Shown here one piece after another: positions 42,323 to 52,169 of a stretch of 64,000 nt of DNA. The notes below the pieces were generated by a model that worked only from the letters and a program-made list of their open reading frames with translations, was not told the DNA's origin and searched no databases. The position numbers and the translations under genes are program-made. The stretch is from a virus. Location of the stretch: IMG/VR virus record IMGVR_UViG_3300020125_000159, positions 1-64,000 of that record; one strand, given 5' to 3'. The stretch's first letter is position 1. The number at the start of each line of letters is the position of its first letter.

Positions 42323-43782
42323 CTCTTTGTAATAGTGAATGTGTCTAGCGCGACATTGCCTATATTGAAAAACGTTCCAGTGCAGAGTGTGGCCGCATTC
42401 GTGAAGGCAAGATAAAGATATCCAAAGTCGGCATTATCTGTATATGCTATCCAATTCGGTGTAGGTGTTGTGAATGCAAGAGTAGAATCGAGTGGTTGTC
42501 CTCCTGTTCCCACATTGATCATGATAGGCGCTAATGGATTGATATAAGCATTGGTTCCTGTTACTGTAGCGGTGGGAGTGGTTGGGTTATTATAGAGTAT
42601 AGGATATGTTCTTTGATAATTGTAAGGGTGACCTGACAATACTAAATCTACACCATATTGATCAAATAGTGGATGGTATGCTGCACTAAACGAAGTAGGT
42701 ACATAAGCTCCGACTGGACCAGTACCGCCGTCGTTGTACATGGGTTGGTGATAGCAAACTATTGTCCAGAAGATATTTCCATTCTTAGACGCTGCTGCCA
42801 AATCACTAGCCACGAAGTTATATTGGGGACTGGGATTAACATAAAGAATCTCTGTATTCATTACAAGAAAATGAATAGGTCCGTAATTGAAGCTATAATA
42901 TGGGGTAGTTAGGTGATAATGATTCAGGTAATTGTTCAGTAATGCGGGCTGTGCTGATCCTGGAACCGTTGTATATATTTCCTGATCTCCTAATACCACA
43001 TGAGTTATGGAATCAATAGCACTAGTCATACTGAACCAACATGCGGGATCAGTAGTTAATGCTAAATCTCCTAGTCCTATGAATCGTTGTAAAGGTGGTA
43101 CACTTGTAAGCTTTCCTGCCAAATCATTGATATTTTGTTGTGCTGTGACACTCGCACATGAGAAGCTTCCTGCTGCACCTACACCAAAATCAGGGACTGA
43201 CGACGGTGTTGGTTGGGACGCGCCCTCGACTCTGACGACTACTGAATCTTGAAGATATGGAACTGGGGTTGCGTTAGCCGCGACTATACGATCTAACCAT
43301 ATGGGGTAATAATCACCTGCGTTTAATTTACCTATATATAACGCATTAAATATCGAAGTTGGTTGACTAAAGACTACACCCGCGGGCGGAGTAGTATGAT
43401 CATCTGCTAATAATGCTGGAGTTGAATTAACACCGCCAGCGCCTAAACCCATTTTAAAGCTAACGTCCTGATCGCTGTTAAGAGTCTCGAACCAGATATA
43501 ATTATTCCTTAACGTCGTCCCAACAGCAGTATTCTGAACATAAAAGCAGCGATACTCATGTGTTTGACCTGCTGTTGCCTGTGTAATACTCACAAAATCA
43601 TATAGATTAGAAGGTGCTCCAGAGGTTATTGCCCCTAATGTTATCAAAGAGATTGCTCCTCCTATACTTGAACCACCAAAAGGATTATTCACACCACCTG
43701 AAAGAAAGAATTGTATGTTACCAGATTGTATTGGTGCTGGAGGTAAGGGAGGGCTTGTTGGTGGTGGTGGTGAAGTACTCAT
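42319..43782 (-). CDS. YLSGG-type decoration domain fused to degenerate metallophosphoesterase, 487 aa
   Basis: A Pro-rich start is followed by a decoration module (residues ~22-190: IQFFLSGGVNNPFGG, YRCFYVQN) paralogous to 19534-20049 and 57815-58327. Residues ~197-487 follow the calcineurin-like/purple-acid-phosphatase order: GLGDLAL (238-239), VLGDQEIY (normally GNHE/D), CYHQPMY (H345), LSGHPYNYQRTYP (384-394; normally GHxHxYERT). Several metal ligands are substituted, so activity is doubtful and a binding role is plausible. Overlaps the upstream gene by 4 bases. Confidence 0.7.
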   Translation of the reverse strand: MSTSPPPPTSPPLPPAPIQSGNIQFFLSGGVNNPFGGSSIGGAISLITLGAITSGAPSNLYDFVSITQATAGQTHEYRCFYVQNTAVGTTLRNNYIWFETLNSDQDVSFKMGLGAGGVNSTPALLADDHTTPPAGVVFSQPTSIFNALYIGKLNAGDYYPIWLDRIVAANATPVPYLQDSVVVRVEGASQPTPSSVPDFGVGAAGSFSCASVTAQQNINDLAGKLTSVPPLQRFIGLGDLALTTDPACWFSMTSAIDSITHVVLGDQEIYTTVPGSAQPALLNNYLNHYHLTTPYYSFNYGPIHFLVMNTEILYVNPSPQYNFVASDLAAASKNGNIFWTIVCYHQPMYNDGGTGPVGAYVPTSFSAAYHPLFDQYGVDLVLSGHPYNYQRTYPILYNNPTTPTATVTGTNAYINPLAPIMINVGTGGQPLDSTLAFTTPTPNWIAYTDNADFGYLYLAFTNAATLCTGTFFNIGNVALDTFTITKS

Positions 43783-44087
43783 CCTTTATCTTCAACCATC
43801 CTATTTCCATCGTCATGAAGTGTTATTCTCTTTGGTCCCAATGGGACTACTTTCTTATAAGTTTTATAGTCTTTTATTGTGTCCTGGATTACCTTTAACT
43901 TGGATAACTCGTTATTGATATCATGTTTCTCACTTAGATTAGCCTCATTATTGATATTTCCAGCTGTGAAAGTCCCGTATATATCTCCATTATCATATCC
44001 CCATGTGACATCAATACCCCGTTTTGATGGTATATAGGTAGAAGGATTGATATCACGTAACTTAACGGTCTTACTAAATATGGTCAT
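43779..44087 (-). CDS. small tail-associated protein, 102 aa
   Basis: Contains VTWGYDNGDIYGTFTAG then a long charged helix (NNELSKLKVIQDTIKDYKTY). It sits between two fibre genes with no gap; possibly a fibre chaperone or baseplate connector. No family recognised. Confidence 0.55.
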   Translation of the reverse strand: MTIFSKTVKLRDINPSTYIPSKRGIDVTWGYDNGDIYGTFTAGNINNEANLSEKHDINNELSKLKVIQDTIKDYKTYKKVVPLGPKRITLHDDGNRMVEDKG

Positions 44088-44089
44088 AA

Positions 44090-45001
44090 TCAGAACCAGA
44101 CGTCGTTATCCACGCCGACTAACACAGCACCATAAATATACAGATTCTTTGGAGTAGTATTAGTTGTAGTAATCCCAAATCTCATAGTCTTATCTGCGTC
44201 AGCCGCTCCGCTGTTGGGAAGATTTGTGGTCTTCGTGGTTGCCACTGTCTGATCTACGGTACCAATTATATTAGTGGATGGAGTATATGCAAATTTGATA
44301 CCATGAACACCATTGAAAGGTTGAGTTGTATTTGTTACAGTTCTAGTCGTTCCGTCACAACTGACCAACTGGTAAGTTGTACCAGTGCTATCACAGAACT
44401 CGAATCCTAGAGATTTGGTGATTCCAGCAGCGGAACCAGCGCTTTCTATATTTATTCCAATTCTTCCTTGAAGAAAAGTTGTTACTGTCTGCTGTTCAAC
44501 TTTTGCCTGAAACTTTATCTTACTTCCAAAGTCTACTGTTATTCCTCCAATATCTGCTTGTGCTACAGCACTCGTAGTAACACCAGTACTAAGATTGACA
44601 CGCCATCGGTTAGCTGAGATGTTATCTGTGATTGTTCCTGAACTTACAATTGAAGTGAAAAAGTTTGCTACTCTTGGTGATATATAATTTAGATATATCA
44701 ACTGTCCAGTGTTTGATGCAAGGATATCTGAAAATAAGCCTCCTGTTGAAGCTAGATTAGTGCTATGATCATGTGTTGTCATAGGAAGCATCGCTACCCA
44801 CGCATTGTTGGCAGCATTCCTTTGATACATTGTGTTAGCAGTAAAAGCACCTGCACTATCTGTTGAAAATACTAATTGTCCAGGATATGTGGAAGACATA
44901 GCACTAAGATTAGCGGAAGTATCAATTGTTACAGTTTTTTGGTTTAATCGAGCTGCGCTGTCCGAATCCGAACCTGCAGTCCACACGCCTCCTGCTGACA
45001 T
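44090..45001 (-). CDS. tail-fibre-like protein, 303 aa
   Basis: N-terminal part has the PGQLVFSTDSAGAFTANTMYQ motif (a common 'YPGQ' fibre module) then LPMTTHDHSTNLASTGG. The C-terminal ~180 residues are a jelly-roll (GITVDFGSKIKFQAKVEQQT ... MRFGITTTN). Virion fibre or receptor-binding protein. ATG start 41 bases after a late element. Confidence 0.6.
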   Translation of the reverse strand: MSAGGVWTAGSDSDSAARLNQKTVTIDTSANLSAMSSTYPGQLVFSTDSAGAFTANTMYQRNAANNAWVAMLPMTTHDHSTNLASTGGLFSDILASNTGQLIYLNYISPRVANFFTSIVSSGTITDNISANRWRVNLSTGVTTSAVAQADIGGITVDFGSKIKFQAKVEQQTVTTFLQGRIGINIESAGSAAGITKSLGFEFCDSTGTTYQLVSCDGTTRTVTNTTQPFNGVHGIKFAYTPSTNIIGTVDQTVATTKTTNLPNSGAADADKTMRFGITTTNTTPKNLYIYGAVLVGVDNDVWF

Positions 45002-45033
45002 TAATAATTTATTGTCTGTTTTTTATAAAGATA

Positions 45034-45041
45034 GGAACTAA
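45034..45041 (-). promoter_or_regulatory. late element TTAGTTCC
   Basis: About 40 bases before the ATG at 45001; overlaps the end of the upstream gene. Confidence 0.6.
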
Positions 45042-46030
45042 GCGCTAATCAATGAAGCGCCTGCTGTTGCAACTGCTCCAAAAGCTATACTGCTAGTAGT
45101 AATCATATTTGTATTAAGATTAGTAACTTCTGCCTGTGTCAGAACTTTCTCTCTGTAGTAACGAAAGTCAGCCATATTTCCCATAAAGAATCCGTCATTA
45201 ACTGCATTGCTTCCGACATACATATTCGTCCTAACATTTGGAAAAGTCGAATCAGTTGGAGTATCAACTATAAGTTTGCCATTAGCGAACATGTCTAATG
45301 CATTAACATATGTCGGATGGACACCATTACTTACATTATAAGTCATGACTACCCAATTCCATGTATTTAATATGAGTGGTGTTGTAGTAGTTACAGAGCT
45401 ATGACTAACTCCTCCACGATAAATCCATGAATGAATAAAGCCGTTAGTATCTATAAATAAAGCCCACATATCGTTAGGGCCATCAATCTTCTCAGCTATG
45501 AATCTTTTTGCTCCTGTGGGAGTGGCAGCAAATGTGGTCGGATAGATAAGTGCAGCTACTGAGAATCCAGTTGTGGTTCCTAGCATCTGAATATTTGTAT
45601 GATCAGCGATTTCAATAGCCTGACTTGTGCCGTCGAAATTCATTGCTATAGTACCAGCAGCTCCGTAGCCTTTGTCTGGACCAATTGCAGCTGTAGGCGT
45701 CTGCCCCAGAATAGTTCCTGAATTGCCTTGAAATGATGCATCTCTTACCACTTTTCCCCATGCGTCGAACCTATACCAGCATGTCAATGTTTTCAGGTCA
45801 GGTTCAAAAGGTATTTTAAATACTGTAGTTTTTGGTTTAGAGCTAGCGAAGCCTTGTTCCTTATACTGATTTATTGAGTTTGTAACCTTGATATAATTCT
45901 TGGTATCTCCAGTTTGTAGTTGTAGTGTTTGAGCTTCGAATTGTGCTAGTCTCTCAGATAGAAGTTTGTAACGCGCAGCTAGTGGGTCTAACGAGTACTT
46001 CCTAATTTGATAAATAAAATTTGAACTCAA
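45038..46030 (-). CDS. LamG/ConA-like lectin-domain virion protein, 330 aa
   Basis: The first ~75 residues are helical (RYKLLSERLAQFEAQTLQLQ). They are followed by a LamG/concanavalin fold: LTCWYRFDAWGKVVRDAS, MNFDGTSQAIEIADH, GFSVAALIYP, NTWNWVVMTYN, ADFRYYREKVLTQAEV. Probably a glycan-binding tail protein. TTG start directly follows the upstream stop, so it is co-transcribed with the next gene. Confidence 0.65.
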   Translation of the reverse strand: MSSNFIYQIRKYSLDPLAARYKLLSERLAQFEAQTLQLQTGDTKNYIKVTNSINQYKEQGFASSKPKTTVFKIPFEPDLKTLTCWYRFDAWGKVVRDASFQGNSGTILGQTPTAAIGPDKGYGAAGTIAMNFDGTSQAIEIADHTNIQMLGTTTGFSVAALIYPTTFAATPTGAKRFIAEKIDGPNDMWALFIDTNGFIHSWIYRGGVSHSSVTTTTPLILNTWNWVVMTYNVSNGVHPTYVNALDMFANGKLIVDTPTDSTFPNVRTNMYVGSNAVNDGFFMGNMADFRYYREKVLTQAEVTNLNTNMITTSSIAFGAVATAGASLISA

Positions 46031-46033
46031 AAA

Positions 46034-46672
46034 CTAAACACTATATTGATAGAGGGCATGTGACAAAGTAAAGAAGTCAACATTGACTGTATGCGTAACC
46101 CCTTGTCCAGTTGGATAAACAGTTCTAAATAACATAACGCCAGAGTTCGGATCATCAAATACAGCGCCTTCATTTACGGTGCAAGAAGCAATAGAGGGTG
46201 CGAAGAATCCTCCAAATCTCATAATCGCGCCTGCTGCGGTTTGAAAACCGTCTGAAGCTAAACCTACTCTTGCAACTTCGGACTGTAATTGATAGTCTGA
46301 AGCAGAGACAGGATTACTACCAGAACCAGCAGCGAAGTGTGTAAAGTATCCGTTAGCTGCCCCGAATCCAGAGTTTAATCCTACAGAGTTGGTGACAAGT
46401 TCGGCTATCCTAACAAGGCCATCATTTACGACCTTGTTGGTTGATTTGCCGACATGTGTCGGTTCAAACTCCGTGTCGTCTACTGTTTGGTCATTCCATA
46501 ATCTATCCAATTTGTCTGAAAATGAATCACTATAAAGTTTAACTTCCCAATAATTTTTGTTAACTGTAGCATGTCTTATTTTAGTAAATATTTTTGAAAT
46601 ATAACTGAGACTATCAAGATCCCAACTGGCACAATATCCTATACCATGGCGTTCTAGTTTAGAATCTTGCAT
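46034..46672 (-). CDS. virion protein, tail-fibre-associated, 212 aa
   Basis: Starts MQDSKLERHGIG at 46672, 35 bases after a late element; the longer frame to 46720 would translate that element. It contains VVNDGLVRIAELVTNSVGLN, YFTHFAAGSGSNPVSASD, ARVGLASDGFQT and a beta-rich end. The N G x x x I A ... S x P ... D x x L x x E x x R pattern is common in phage fibre/baseplate proteins and loosely matches 20794-21453. Confidence 0.55.
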   Translation of the reverse strand: MQDSKLERHGIGYCASWDLDSLSYISKIFTKIRHATVNKNYWEVKLYSDSFSDKLDRLWNDQTVDDTEFEPTHVGKSTNKVVNDGLVRIAELVTNSVGLNSGFGAANGYFTHFAAGSGSNPVSASDYQLQSEVARVGLASDGFQTAAGAIMRFGGFFAPSIASCTVNEGAVFDDPNSGVMLFRTVYPTGQGVTHTVNVDFFTLSHALYQYSV

Positions 46673-46698
46673 GACATTAGGATTTAAAAATAAGAAAA

Positions 46699-46707
46699 GG
46701 GAACTAA
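46699..46707 (-). promoter_or_regulatory. late element TTAGTTCCC
   Basis: 35 bases before the ATG at 46672; overlaps the end of the hub gene. Confidence 0.65.
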
Positions 46708-48539
46708 CTAATAGAATCAACTAAAAAGTCGACATACTGCACACATAGCAACGACACATACGAAGCGCCATGTGGGTGAGATGGTCTAATTCCTCCACCA
46801 CTTGGCAGGGAGCTTCCCATCTGCCCACTAGATGTACCAACAGCGGTAAAATTATAATCCACCTGCTGTATCTCTACTGCAATTGATTTAGGCGGTGCTA
46901 TTCCTGATAGTGTGTCAACTAGATCAACTAACTGACCTGGTAACCATACAAAATTATTTGGAATAGTAACATATGACATTCCGAACTGTCGTATAGGTTT
47001 AGCAAGAGATGCAAGTATACTAGAAGCATATGTCTGCATAGTCTGATTATCGGTGATAAAACTCACATCATGTACTGCTTCTACCAGTCCGTATTTGTTT
47101 ATGGATAGGGGGTCGCTTGCCTCTGTTAATAGTCTCAAGTTTTCAAAGAATCCATGGGTATAGACTGGACCAGTGCTAGATACGGACCAGCCACCTGTGT
47201 CAGTCTTAAGTGGAAACTGATTTCTGGCCTCAGTGCTTGGATCTAGGACAGCTTGTCTTGTTGCGCTAAATCTGTTTTGAGTTGTAGTGTCCCCGTCATT
47301 ATGCCAGCGCACAGTATTAGATTCGTCAGTGCCCTTTGCGTAAAGGACGATCCAATAAGCTACATTAGGCTGTAAGTTCTGGACATACCACTTATAATTA
47401 AAATCGAATACTGACGTAGGAGTAGGCGGTATACTAGATAATGGAATCTGGAAGTTCATCAGGATAGCACCTGTTGGAAATCCTGTACCTCTATCTTGTA
47501 CAAGTGCGCCTGTTACGGCTTGCACCCCAGCAGCACCCCCAGTTCCAACTGTGGATAAAGTTAGCGCTAGATTCTTTAGCTGTGCACTACCAGGGATTAT
47601 TTGTTGTGCAATGTCCTTATTGAATAAAGAGGTATAGCCAAGGTTTGTACTACCAGCGACATTTGCCTTTGGTGCGATTGTACCACCTTTTAACCATAAA
47701 CGATTAGCGAATCCATCAGCCTGGTCACATGAGTCAACATATGAATACGGACCAGTCCAATATGCCGTCTTGTCGGCTAGGTCATTATCGCCCATCCCAT
47801 TCTTAATAGTAATTCCTGAATGTATTGCTGTGGGATATCTGAAAAATATATCATCGTTTTCTATTCCCCATATCGCGCCACTATAATCTGCTATCTTGTT
47901 TAGAGCTGCAGAGGCTTCAACTAATGGTTGTTGTATTCCAGGAATAAAATTATTCACTCGTGGGTCTATACCATTCTCTGTGAACTGTCCTTGAGAGATT
48001 AGAGTAGGACTTGCACCGAGTGGTAACTGTGACGTGCCTTCAAAAACAGTCTTAAATAAATTATATGCTACCATAGACTGGTCAGTAGTTGCACTGGCTG
48101 AATTATCTACTGAGCTGCGAGTAGCAAACTTTTGAAAATCAATTATGCGTTCATTACAAACAATCTGGCTTCCATATCCTTGAAATATATAATATAGTAT
48201 TCCAGTATCATCTCGATTAACCGTAACCTTCTTACAATATCCATGCAGAATATCTTGATAACTTGTTGCTGTCTTGCCTGCCGATATTATTACACGATTG
48301 CCTAGCCCTACCTGCGTCCTATCTATCTCTTGCTCATTGTCCTCAACGAATATCGAAAATGTTCCAGCTTGGTTGAGTGCCACTGACACTATTACCTGAA
48401 TTACCTTTATGCTATTCGCAGTAGGATTGAATGAGTCATAAGTAAGTAATGTAGTGGTGTTATCATTTGATAACATGGTAACTTTGACTCTGAGTTGTTG
48501 TATGTATGAGGGGTCAGAGGTAGTAAGTCCTGCACTCAT
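46704..48539 (-). CDS. tail hub/baseplate-like protein, 611 aa
   Basis: The N-terminal ~130 residues (QVIVSVALNQAGTFSIFVED, RVIISAGKTATSYQDILHGY) have the beta-barrel pattern of phage hub proteins that follow the tape measure. The middle (FQKFATRSS, LNKIADYSGAIWGIENDDIF) resembles gp27/gp44-type hub domains. Immediately downstream of the tape measure, overlapping by one base, it is the expected position for hub or Dit/Tal. Catalytic domain not seen. Confidence 0.65.
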   Translation of the reverse strand: MSAGLTTSDPSYIQQLRVKVTMLSNDNTTTLLTYDSFNPTANSIKVIQVIVSVALNQAGTFSIFVEDNEQEIDRTQVGLGNRVIISAGKTATSYQDILHGYCKKVTVNRDDTGILYYIFQGYGSQIVCNERIIDFQKFATRSSVDNSASATTDQSMVAYNLFKTVFEGTSQLPLGASPTLISQGQFTENGIDPRVNNFIPGIQQPLVEASAALNKIADYSGAIWGIENDDIFFRYPTAIHSGITIKNGMGDNDLADKTAYWTGPYSYVDSCDQADGFANRLWLKGGTIAPKANVAGSTNLGYTSLFNKDIAQQIIPGSAQLKNLALTLSTVGTGGAAGVQAVTGALVQDRGTGFPTGAILMNFQIPLSSIPPTPTSVFDFNYKWYVQNLQPNVAYWIVLYAKGTDESNTVRWHNDGDTTTQNRFSATRQAVLDPSTEARNQFPLKTDTGGWSVSSTGPVYTHGFFENLRLLTEASDPLSINKYGLVEAVHDVSFITDNQTMQTYASSILASLAKPIRQFGMSYVTIPNNFVWLPGQLVDLVDTLSGIAPPKSIAVEIQQVDYNFTAVGTSSGQMGSSLPSGGGIRPSHPHGASYVSLLCVQYVDFLVDSIS

Positions 48540-51500
48540 TACGTGAAACCACTATTTGCGAATGCATACTTGTTAGTAATCTGCGCCATCTGTTTACCAT
48601 CTACCATAAGGTTTACAACTATAGGCTGACCATATAGAGATGAGCCTGTATTTATTGTAGTAACTCCAGGATTAATTGTGGCTCCGAATGGAGAACCTGG
48701 AGCAAAGCTACTCGGAGCGTTTTGTCCTGTAAATGCTTGTCCTGTCTGAGGATTGGTTAATGATCCTCCTGTCGTAGGCGAAAACCCTTGTTGTTGACCT
48801 GTTGCTCCACCTCCTAAACCTAGCGCACCCTTAACTTGATTTACTAGGTTCGTTATGAAACTCTGAACTGCAGTAGTTAATGCGTTCACAAATGCGTCTG
48901 CGGCTGCTTTCCAAGCATTAGGATCTACTAATACCTTGAGTATCTTTTCTGCGTCTTTTTCTGCAAGAGTTAACGCCGTGTCTATTGCTTGGTTTGCCTT
49001 ATCGTTCAATGATTTCCAATTATTAAGGTCGAATAATGGTGCTATGATTTGTGTTACATCCTTAGCTGCAAGCTTAAGTGCCGCGTCTATCGCCTTGTTA
49101 GCACTATCATTCAGCGTCTTCCAATTGTTAACATCGAAAAGCGCTTGTAACATCTTTGTAACATCCTTACCTGCTATAGTTAGCGCCGCATCTATTGCTT
49201 TGTTAGCACTATCATTTAGTGTCTTCCAGTTATTGATGTCGAATAGCGCTTTCAATATATTTGTAACATCTTTACCTGCAATCGTTAACGCTGTATCTAT
49301 CGCCTTGTTAGCGTTATCGTTTAACGTCTTCCAGTTATTAAGGTCAAACAACGGCGTGAATATTGTTGTTACGTCCTTAGCCACAATTTTAAGTGCTGCG
49401 TCTATTGCTTGATTAGCCTTATCGTTTAATGATTTCCAACTGCTAAGGTCAAACAATGGTCCAAAGATAGCAGTAACTGCGGCTGAAATATTTTTAAATG
49501 TGAGTGCACTTTGTAGAGTAGCAATAGCCTTAGGAATTATCGGACCCCAACCTTCTGCGGTAAACAGCGGTCCGAATATAGAGGTGACGGCCTCTGAGAT
49601 ATTTTTAAATGTGAGTGCACTTTTTAAGGCAGCGGCTGCTTTGGGGATTAATGTTGCCCAATTGTTTATATCGAATAATGGAGCGAATAATTTACCAATA
49701 TCTTGAACATTAGGAGCAAAAGATCCAAATAAGAAATCCACAAGTAATTTACCCATCTTGCCCTTATTCTTGTCGAACTGATCTCTTAGGTAGTTAAGAA
49801 ATGAATCAACTGCACCGCCTATTGCCCTCTGTGCTGCATCTCCTGCAGCTGCTCCTGTAATTGCTTGAGCAACCATATTCCAGAAAGCACTACTAACTTT
49901 AGTCTGCGCTTGCTTTCCAGTCAGATAACTATCTAGAGCATCAATTATAGCGGCTCCAGCATTATCCATTGAACCAGTTTTAAATAATGCCTGTAGAGCC
50001 GAGTTTATAGCGTTACCAACTTTCGTGATTACTACTGGTATATTCGTTATAACAAATTTAAATGCATCCTCTATTGTTTTCATTATTGCCTGACCAAGTA
50101 TCTGGGCGTTACTAGTATCCTGAGTAGTGCCGATCTGAGCAATTTGACCAACAATACCGACATCCTTAGTGCCTGTCGAAAGTCCTCCGAGAGTCGTTGG
50201 GGCGAATGGACTGCCCATTGCACCTGCATTCCGAAGAACACCTTTTACTGCACTCCCTGAAGTACCAAAAGGATCTTTAAGGAATGTCTGAAGTTTATCT
50301 ATAATATCTTGTATATCTTTTCCAATAGGTGTCTTAATAATCTGGTCGTGTATTTCCTTGATTGCCTTTGGAATCTCACCTGTGTTATTGAAGAAGCCCT
50401 TTCCAGTAAGTCCCAAGTTGTCTGCTAAAGCACCGATTAAGTCGACGAATGGTTTTAACGCAGGAACCTGCTGTACCAAACCAGCGGCGAATTTGTCTAT
50501 TGAGTCTCTAACTCCATTAAAATTCGTGGCTATTGCAATCAAAGCCGCAGCCACAGCTGTAATAGCTATTCCAATTAGTCCGAACTTTAGTGGAAAACTC
50601 GCACCTGTACTTGCTAATGAATTCACCCCTTTCTCTGCATCTCCTGTTCCACGTGCTAACACACCTATAGCTGTAGAAAATGCACCTACGGCCTGAAGAC
50701 CTGTTGAGAGAAGTGTCGCTGCGAATCTTTCATGGGCTATTCGTGCTGCCTCGATCCTTACAGTTTGTTGTTCTGTTGATGCATTATATTTGGCTATTTT
50801 ATCATTTATACTCGTTATATCCTCCCCTAGTTTAGTGGTGGTACCGCTGGCCTTACCCTGAGACGTACTAATTTTATCTACAGCCGTGGCCCCAGCCTCT
50901 GTATCCTTAGTCAACATTTGTTGTGCCTTCTGATACCTTTCGACAGCTGATGCATATTGTGTACTGTTTCTACCAAATTTTTCAAGTGCTACGTTTACTT
51001 TTTCTTGGTCTATTGCTATTGTTTCCTTGTCCGTCTTTACCTTACCCTCTATTTGTCCTACCTTTTCATAGGACGTCCCAAGCTTCTCATTAGCATCTGA
51101 TCCAGACGCGACGTCCTTGTTATACTTATCCATTGCTTTTTGTATACCTAATAACTGAGTATTTAAGCTGGCAGCTCCCGTGTCTACTCTGGCTTGTGTC
51201 CTTTGCATAGCTTCATAACCTGAGGCAACCCCTACAGAGCCACTTGCTACCGTAGATAATGACCCTCCTAATATGAGCATATTACTGCCAAGATTACTAG
51301 TGCCTGTCGATAAAGTTTGAACAGAGCCGCCAGCCGTACTAGCATTGGTTCCTAGAGTACTTATGTTGGAACCTGCAGTATCAGCATTAGTTCCAATACT
51401 ACCTATATTAGTAGCAGCGGTACCAGCGTCTGTTCCTAGAGTTTCTATACTAGTAGCAGCTGTATTAGCATCGGTGCCGAGAGTATCTACCGAAGTAGCA

Positions 51501-52117
51501 GCGGTACCAGCATCGGTGCCCAAAGTGTCTATATTTGTAGCGGCAGTACCAGAATCTGTTCCGAGAGTATCGATACTCGTACTAGCAGTACCACTATTAG
51601 TGCCAAGAGTATCTAAAGCCGTGTTAGCAGTATCAGAACTTGTGCCTAGACTATCCAGACCCGTATTAGCGGTATCAGCACTTGTTCCTAATGAATCTAA
51701 ACCAGTATTTGCCGTGTCAGCATTCGTTCCTAATGTATCTAAGGAGGTATTAGCAGTATCAGCGCTAGTCCCCAACGAACCTAAATTAGTATTAGCAGTA
51801 TCAGCATTAGTACCTAGAGTATCTAATCCAGTGCCAGCAGTATCAGAGTTAGTTCCAAGAGTATCTAGACCTGTTCCAGCAGTATCTGCGTTAGTCCCTA
51901 GTGTACCTAAAGCAGTATTAGCAGTATCGATATTCGTTCCTAACGTACTAAGATTAGTTTCAGCAGTACTAGAACCAGATCCCAAACTGTCTAGACTTTG
52001 GCCCGCCGTATCTGCCGCTGACTGTAATGACTGTAGTTTTTGAGAAAGGTCATCTAGGGCGCTACTAAATTCGTCTGCTCCCGTCAGGGCTACCTCTACC
52101 GATAACTGGTTACTCAA
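48539..52117 (-). CDS. tail tape measure protein, 1192 aa
   Basis: A very long helical protein. Residues ~45-275 are ~14-residue repeats (LDTLGTNADTANTG). The middle is coiled-coil. A hydrophobic segment at ~510-530 (GLIGIAITAVAAALIAIAT) precedes amphipathic helices. Towards the C-terminus there are six 35-residue repeats (LFDINNWKTLNDSANKAIDA). Length, hydrophobic segment, repeats and position after the chaperone and completion genes are diagnostic. It sets tail length (1192 residues predicts a long flexible tail, order of 180 nm by the usual 1.5 Å per residue rule). TTG start 43 bases after a late element. Confidence 0.85.
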   Translation of the reverse strand: MSNQLSVEVALTGADEFSSALDDLSQKLQSLQSAADTAGQSLDSLGSGSSTAETNLSTLGTNIDTANTALGTLGTNADTAGTGLDTLGTNSDTAGTGLDTLGTNADTANTNLGSLGTSADTANTSLDTLGTNADTANTGLDSLGTSADTANTGLDSLGTSSDTANTALDTLGTNSGTASTSIDTLGTDSGTAATNIDTLGTDAGTAATSVDTLGTDANTAATSIETLGTDAGTAATNIGSIGTNADTAGSNISTLGTNASTAGGSVQTLSTGTSNLGSNMLILGGSLSTVASGSVGVASGYEAMQRTQARVDTGAASLNTQLLGIQKAMDKYNKDVASGSDANEKLGTSYEKVGQIEGKVKTDKETIAIDQEKVNVALEKFGRNSTQYASAVERYQKAQQMLTKDTEAGATAVDKISTSQGKASGTTTKLGEDITSINDKIAKYNASTEQQTVRIEAARIAHERFAATLLSTGLQAVGAFSTAIGVLARGTGDAEKGVNSLASTGASFPLKFGLIGIAITAVAAALIAIATNFNGVRDSIDKFAAGLVQQVPALKPFVDLIGALADNLGLTGKGFFNNTGEIPKAIKEIHDQIIKTPIGKDIQDIIDKLQTFLKDPFGTSGSAVKGVLRNAGAMGSPFAPTTLGGLSTGTKDVGIVGQIAQIGTTQDTSNAQILGQAIMKTIEDAFKFVITNIPVVITKVGNAINSALQALFKTGSMDNAGAAIIDALDSYLTGKQAQTKVSSAFWNMVAQAITGAAAGDAAQRAIGGAVDSFLNYLRDQFDKNKGKMGKLLVDFLFGSFAPNVQDIGKLFAPLFDINNWATLIPKAAAALKSALTFKNISEAVTSIFGPLFTAEGWGPIIPKAIATLQSALTFKNISAAVTAIFGPLFDLSSWKSLNDKANQAIDAALKIVAKDVTTIFTPLFDLNNWKTLNDNANKAIDTALTIAGKDVTNILKALFDINNWKTLNDSANKAIDAALTIAGKDVTKMLQALFDVNNWKTLNDSANKAIDAALKLAAKDVTQIIAPLFDLNNWKSLNDKANQAIDTALTLAEKDAEKILKVLVDPNAWKAAADAFVNALTTAVQSFITNLVNQVKGALGLGGGATGQQQGFSPTTGGSLTNPQTGQAFTGQNAPSSFAPGSPFGATINPGVTTINTGSSLYGQPIVVNLMVDGKQMAQITNKYAFANSGFT
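48935..49440 (-). repeat. 105-bp (35-aa) repeats in tape measure gene
   Basis: About five to six tandem copies encoding FDxNNWKxLNDxANKAIDxAL with diverged synonymous sites. Confidence 0.8.
51290..51985 (-). repeat. 42-bp (14-aa) repeats in tape measure gene
   Basis: Roughly sixteen copies of a LDTLGTNADTANTx unit with spaced Leu/Thr. Copy-number change would alter tail length. Confidence 0.8.
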
Positions 52118-52153
52118 ATCGCGATATAGTTCTACCCCTTAGTTATATGATAG

Positions 52154-52160
52154 GAACTAA
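52154..52160 (-). promoter_or_regulatory. late element TTAGTTC(CTATC)
   Basis: 43 bases before the TTG at 52117. Confidence 0.65.
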
Positions 52161-52169
52161 ATTCCTACC

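Noticed and set aside
46673-46720. TTG start at 46720 for the virion protein
   Set aside because: It would translate the late element itself; ATG 46672 has the usual 35-base spacing.
48936-49412. 158-codon + strand repeat ORF
   Set aside because: Antisense shadow of the 35-residue tape-measure repeats.
51345-52043. 232-codon + strand ORF of Val/Pro/Ser repeats
   Set aside because: Antisense shadow of the 14-residue tape-measure repeats.
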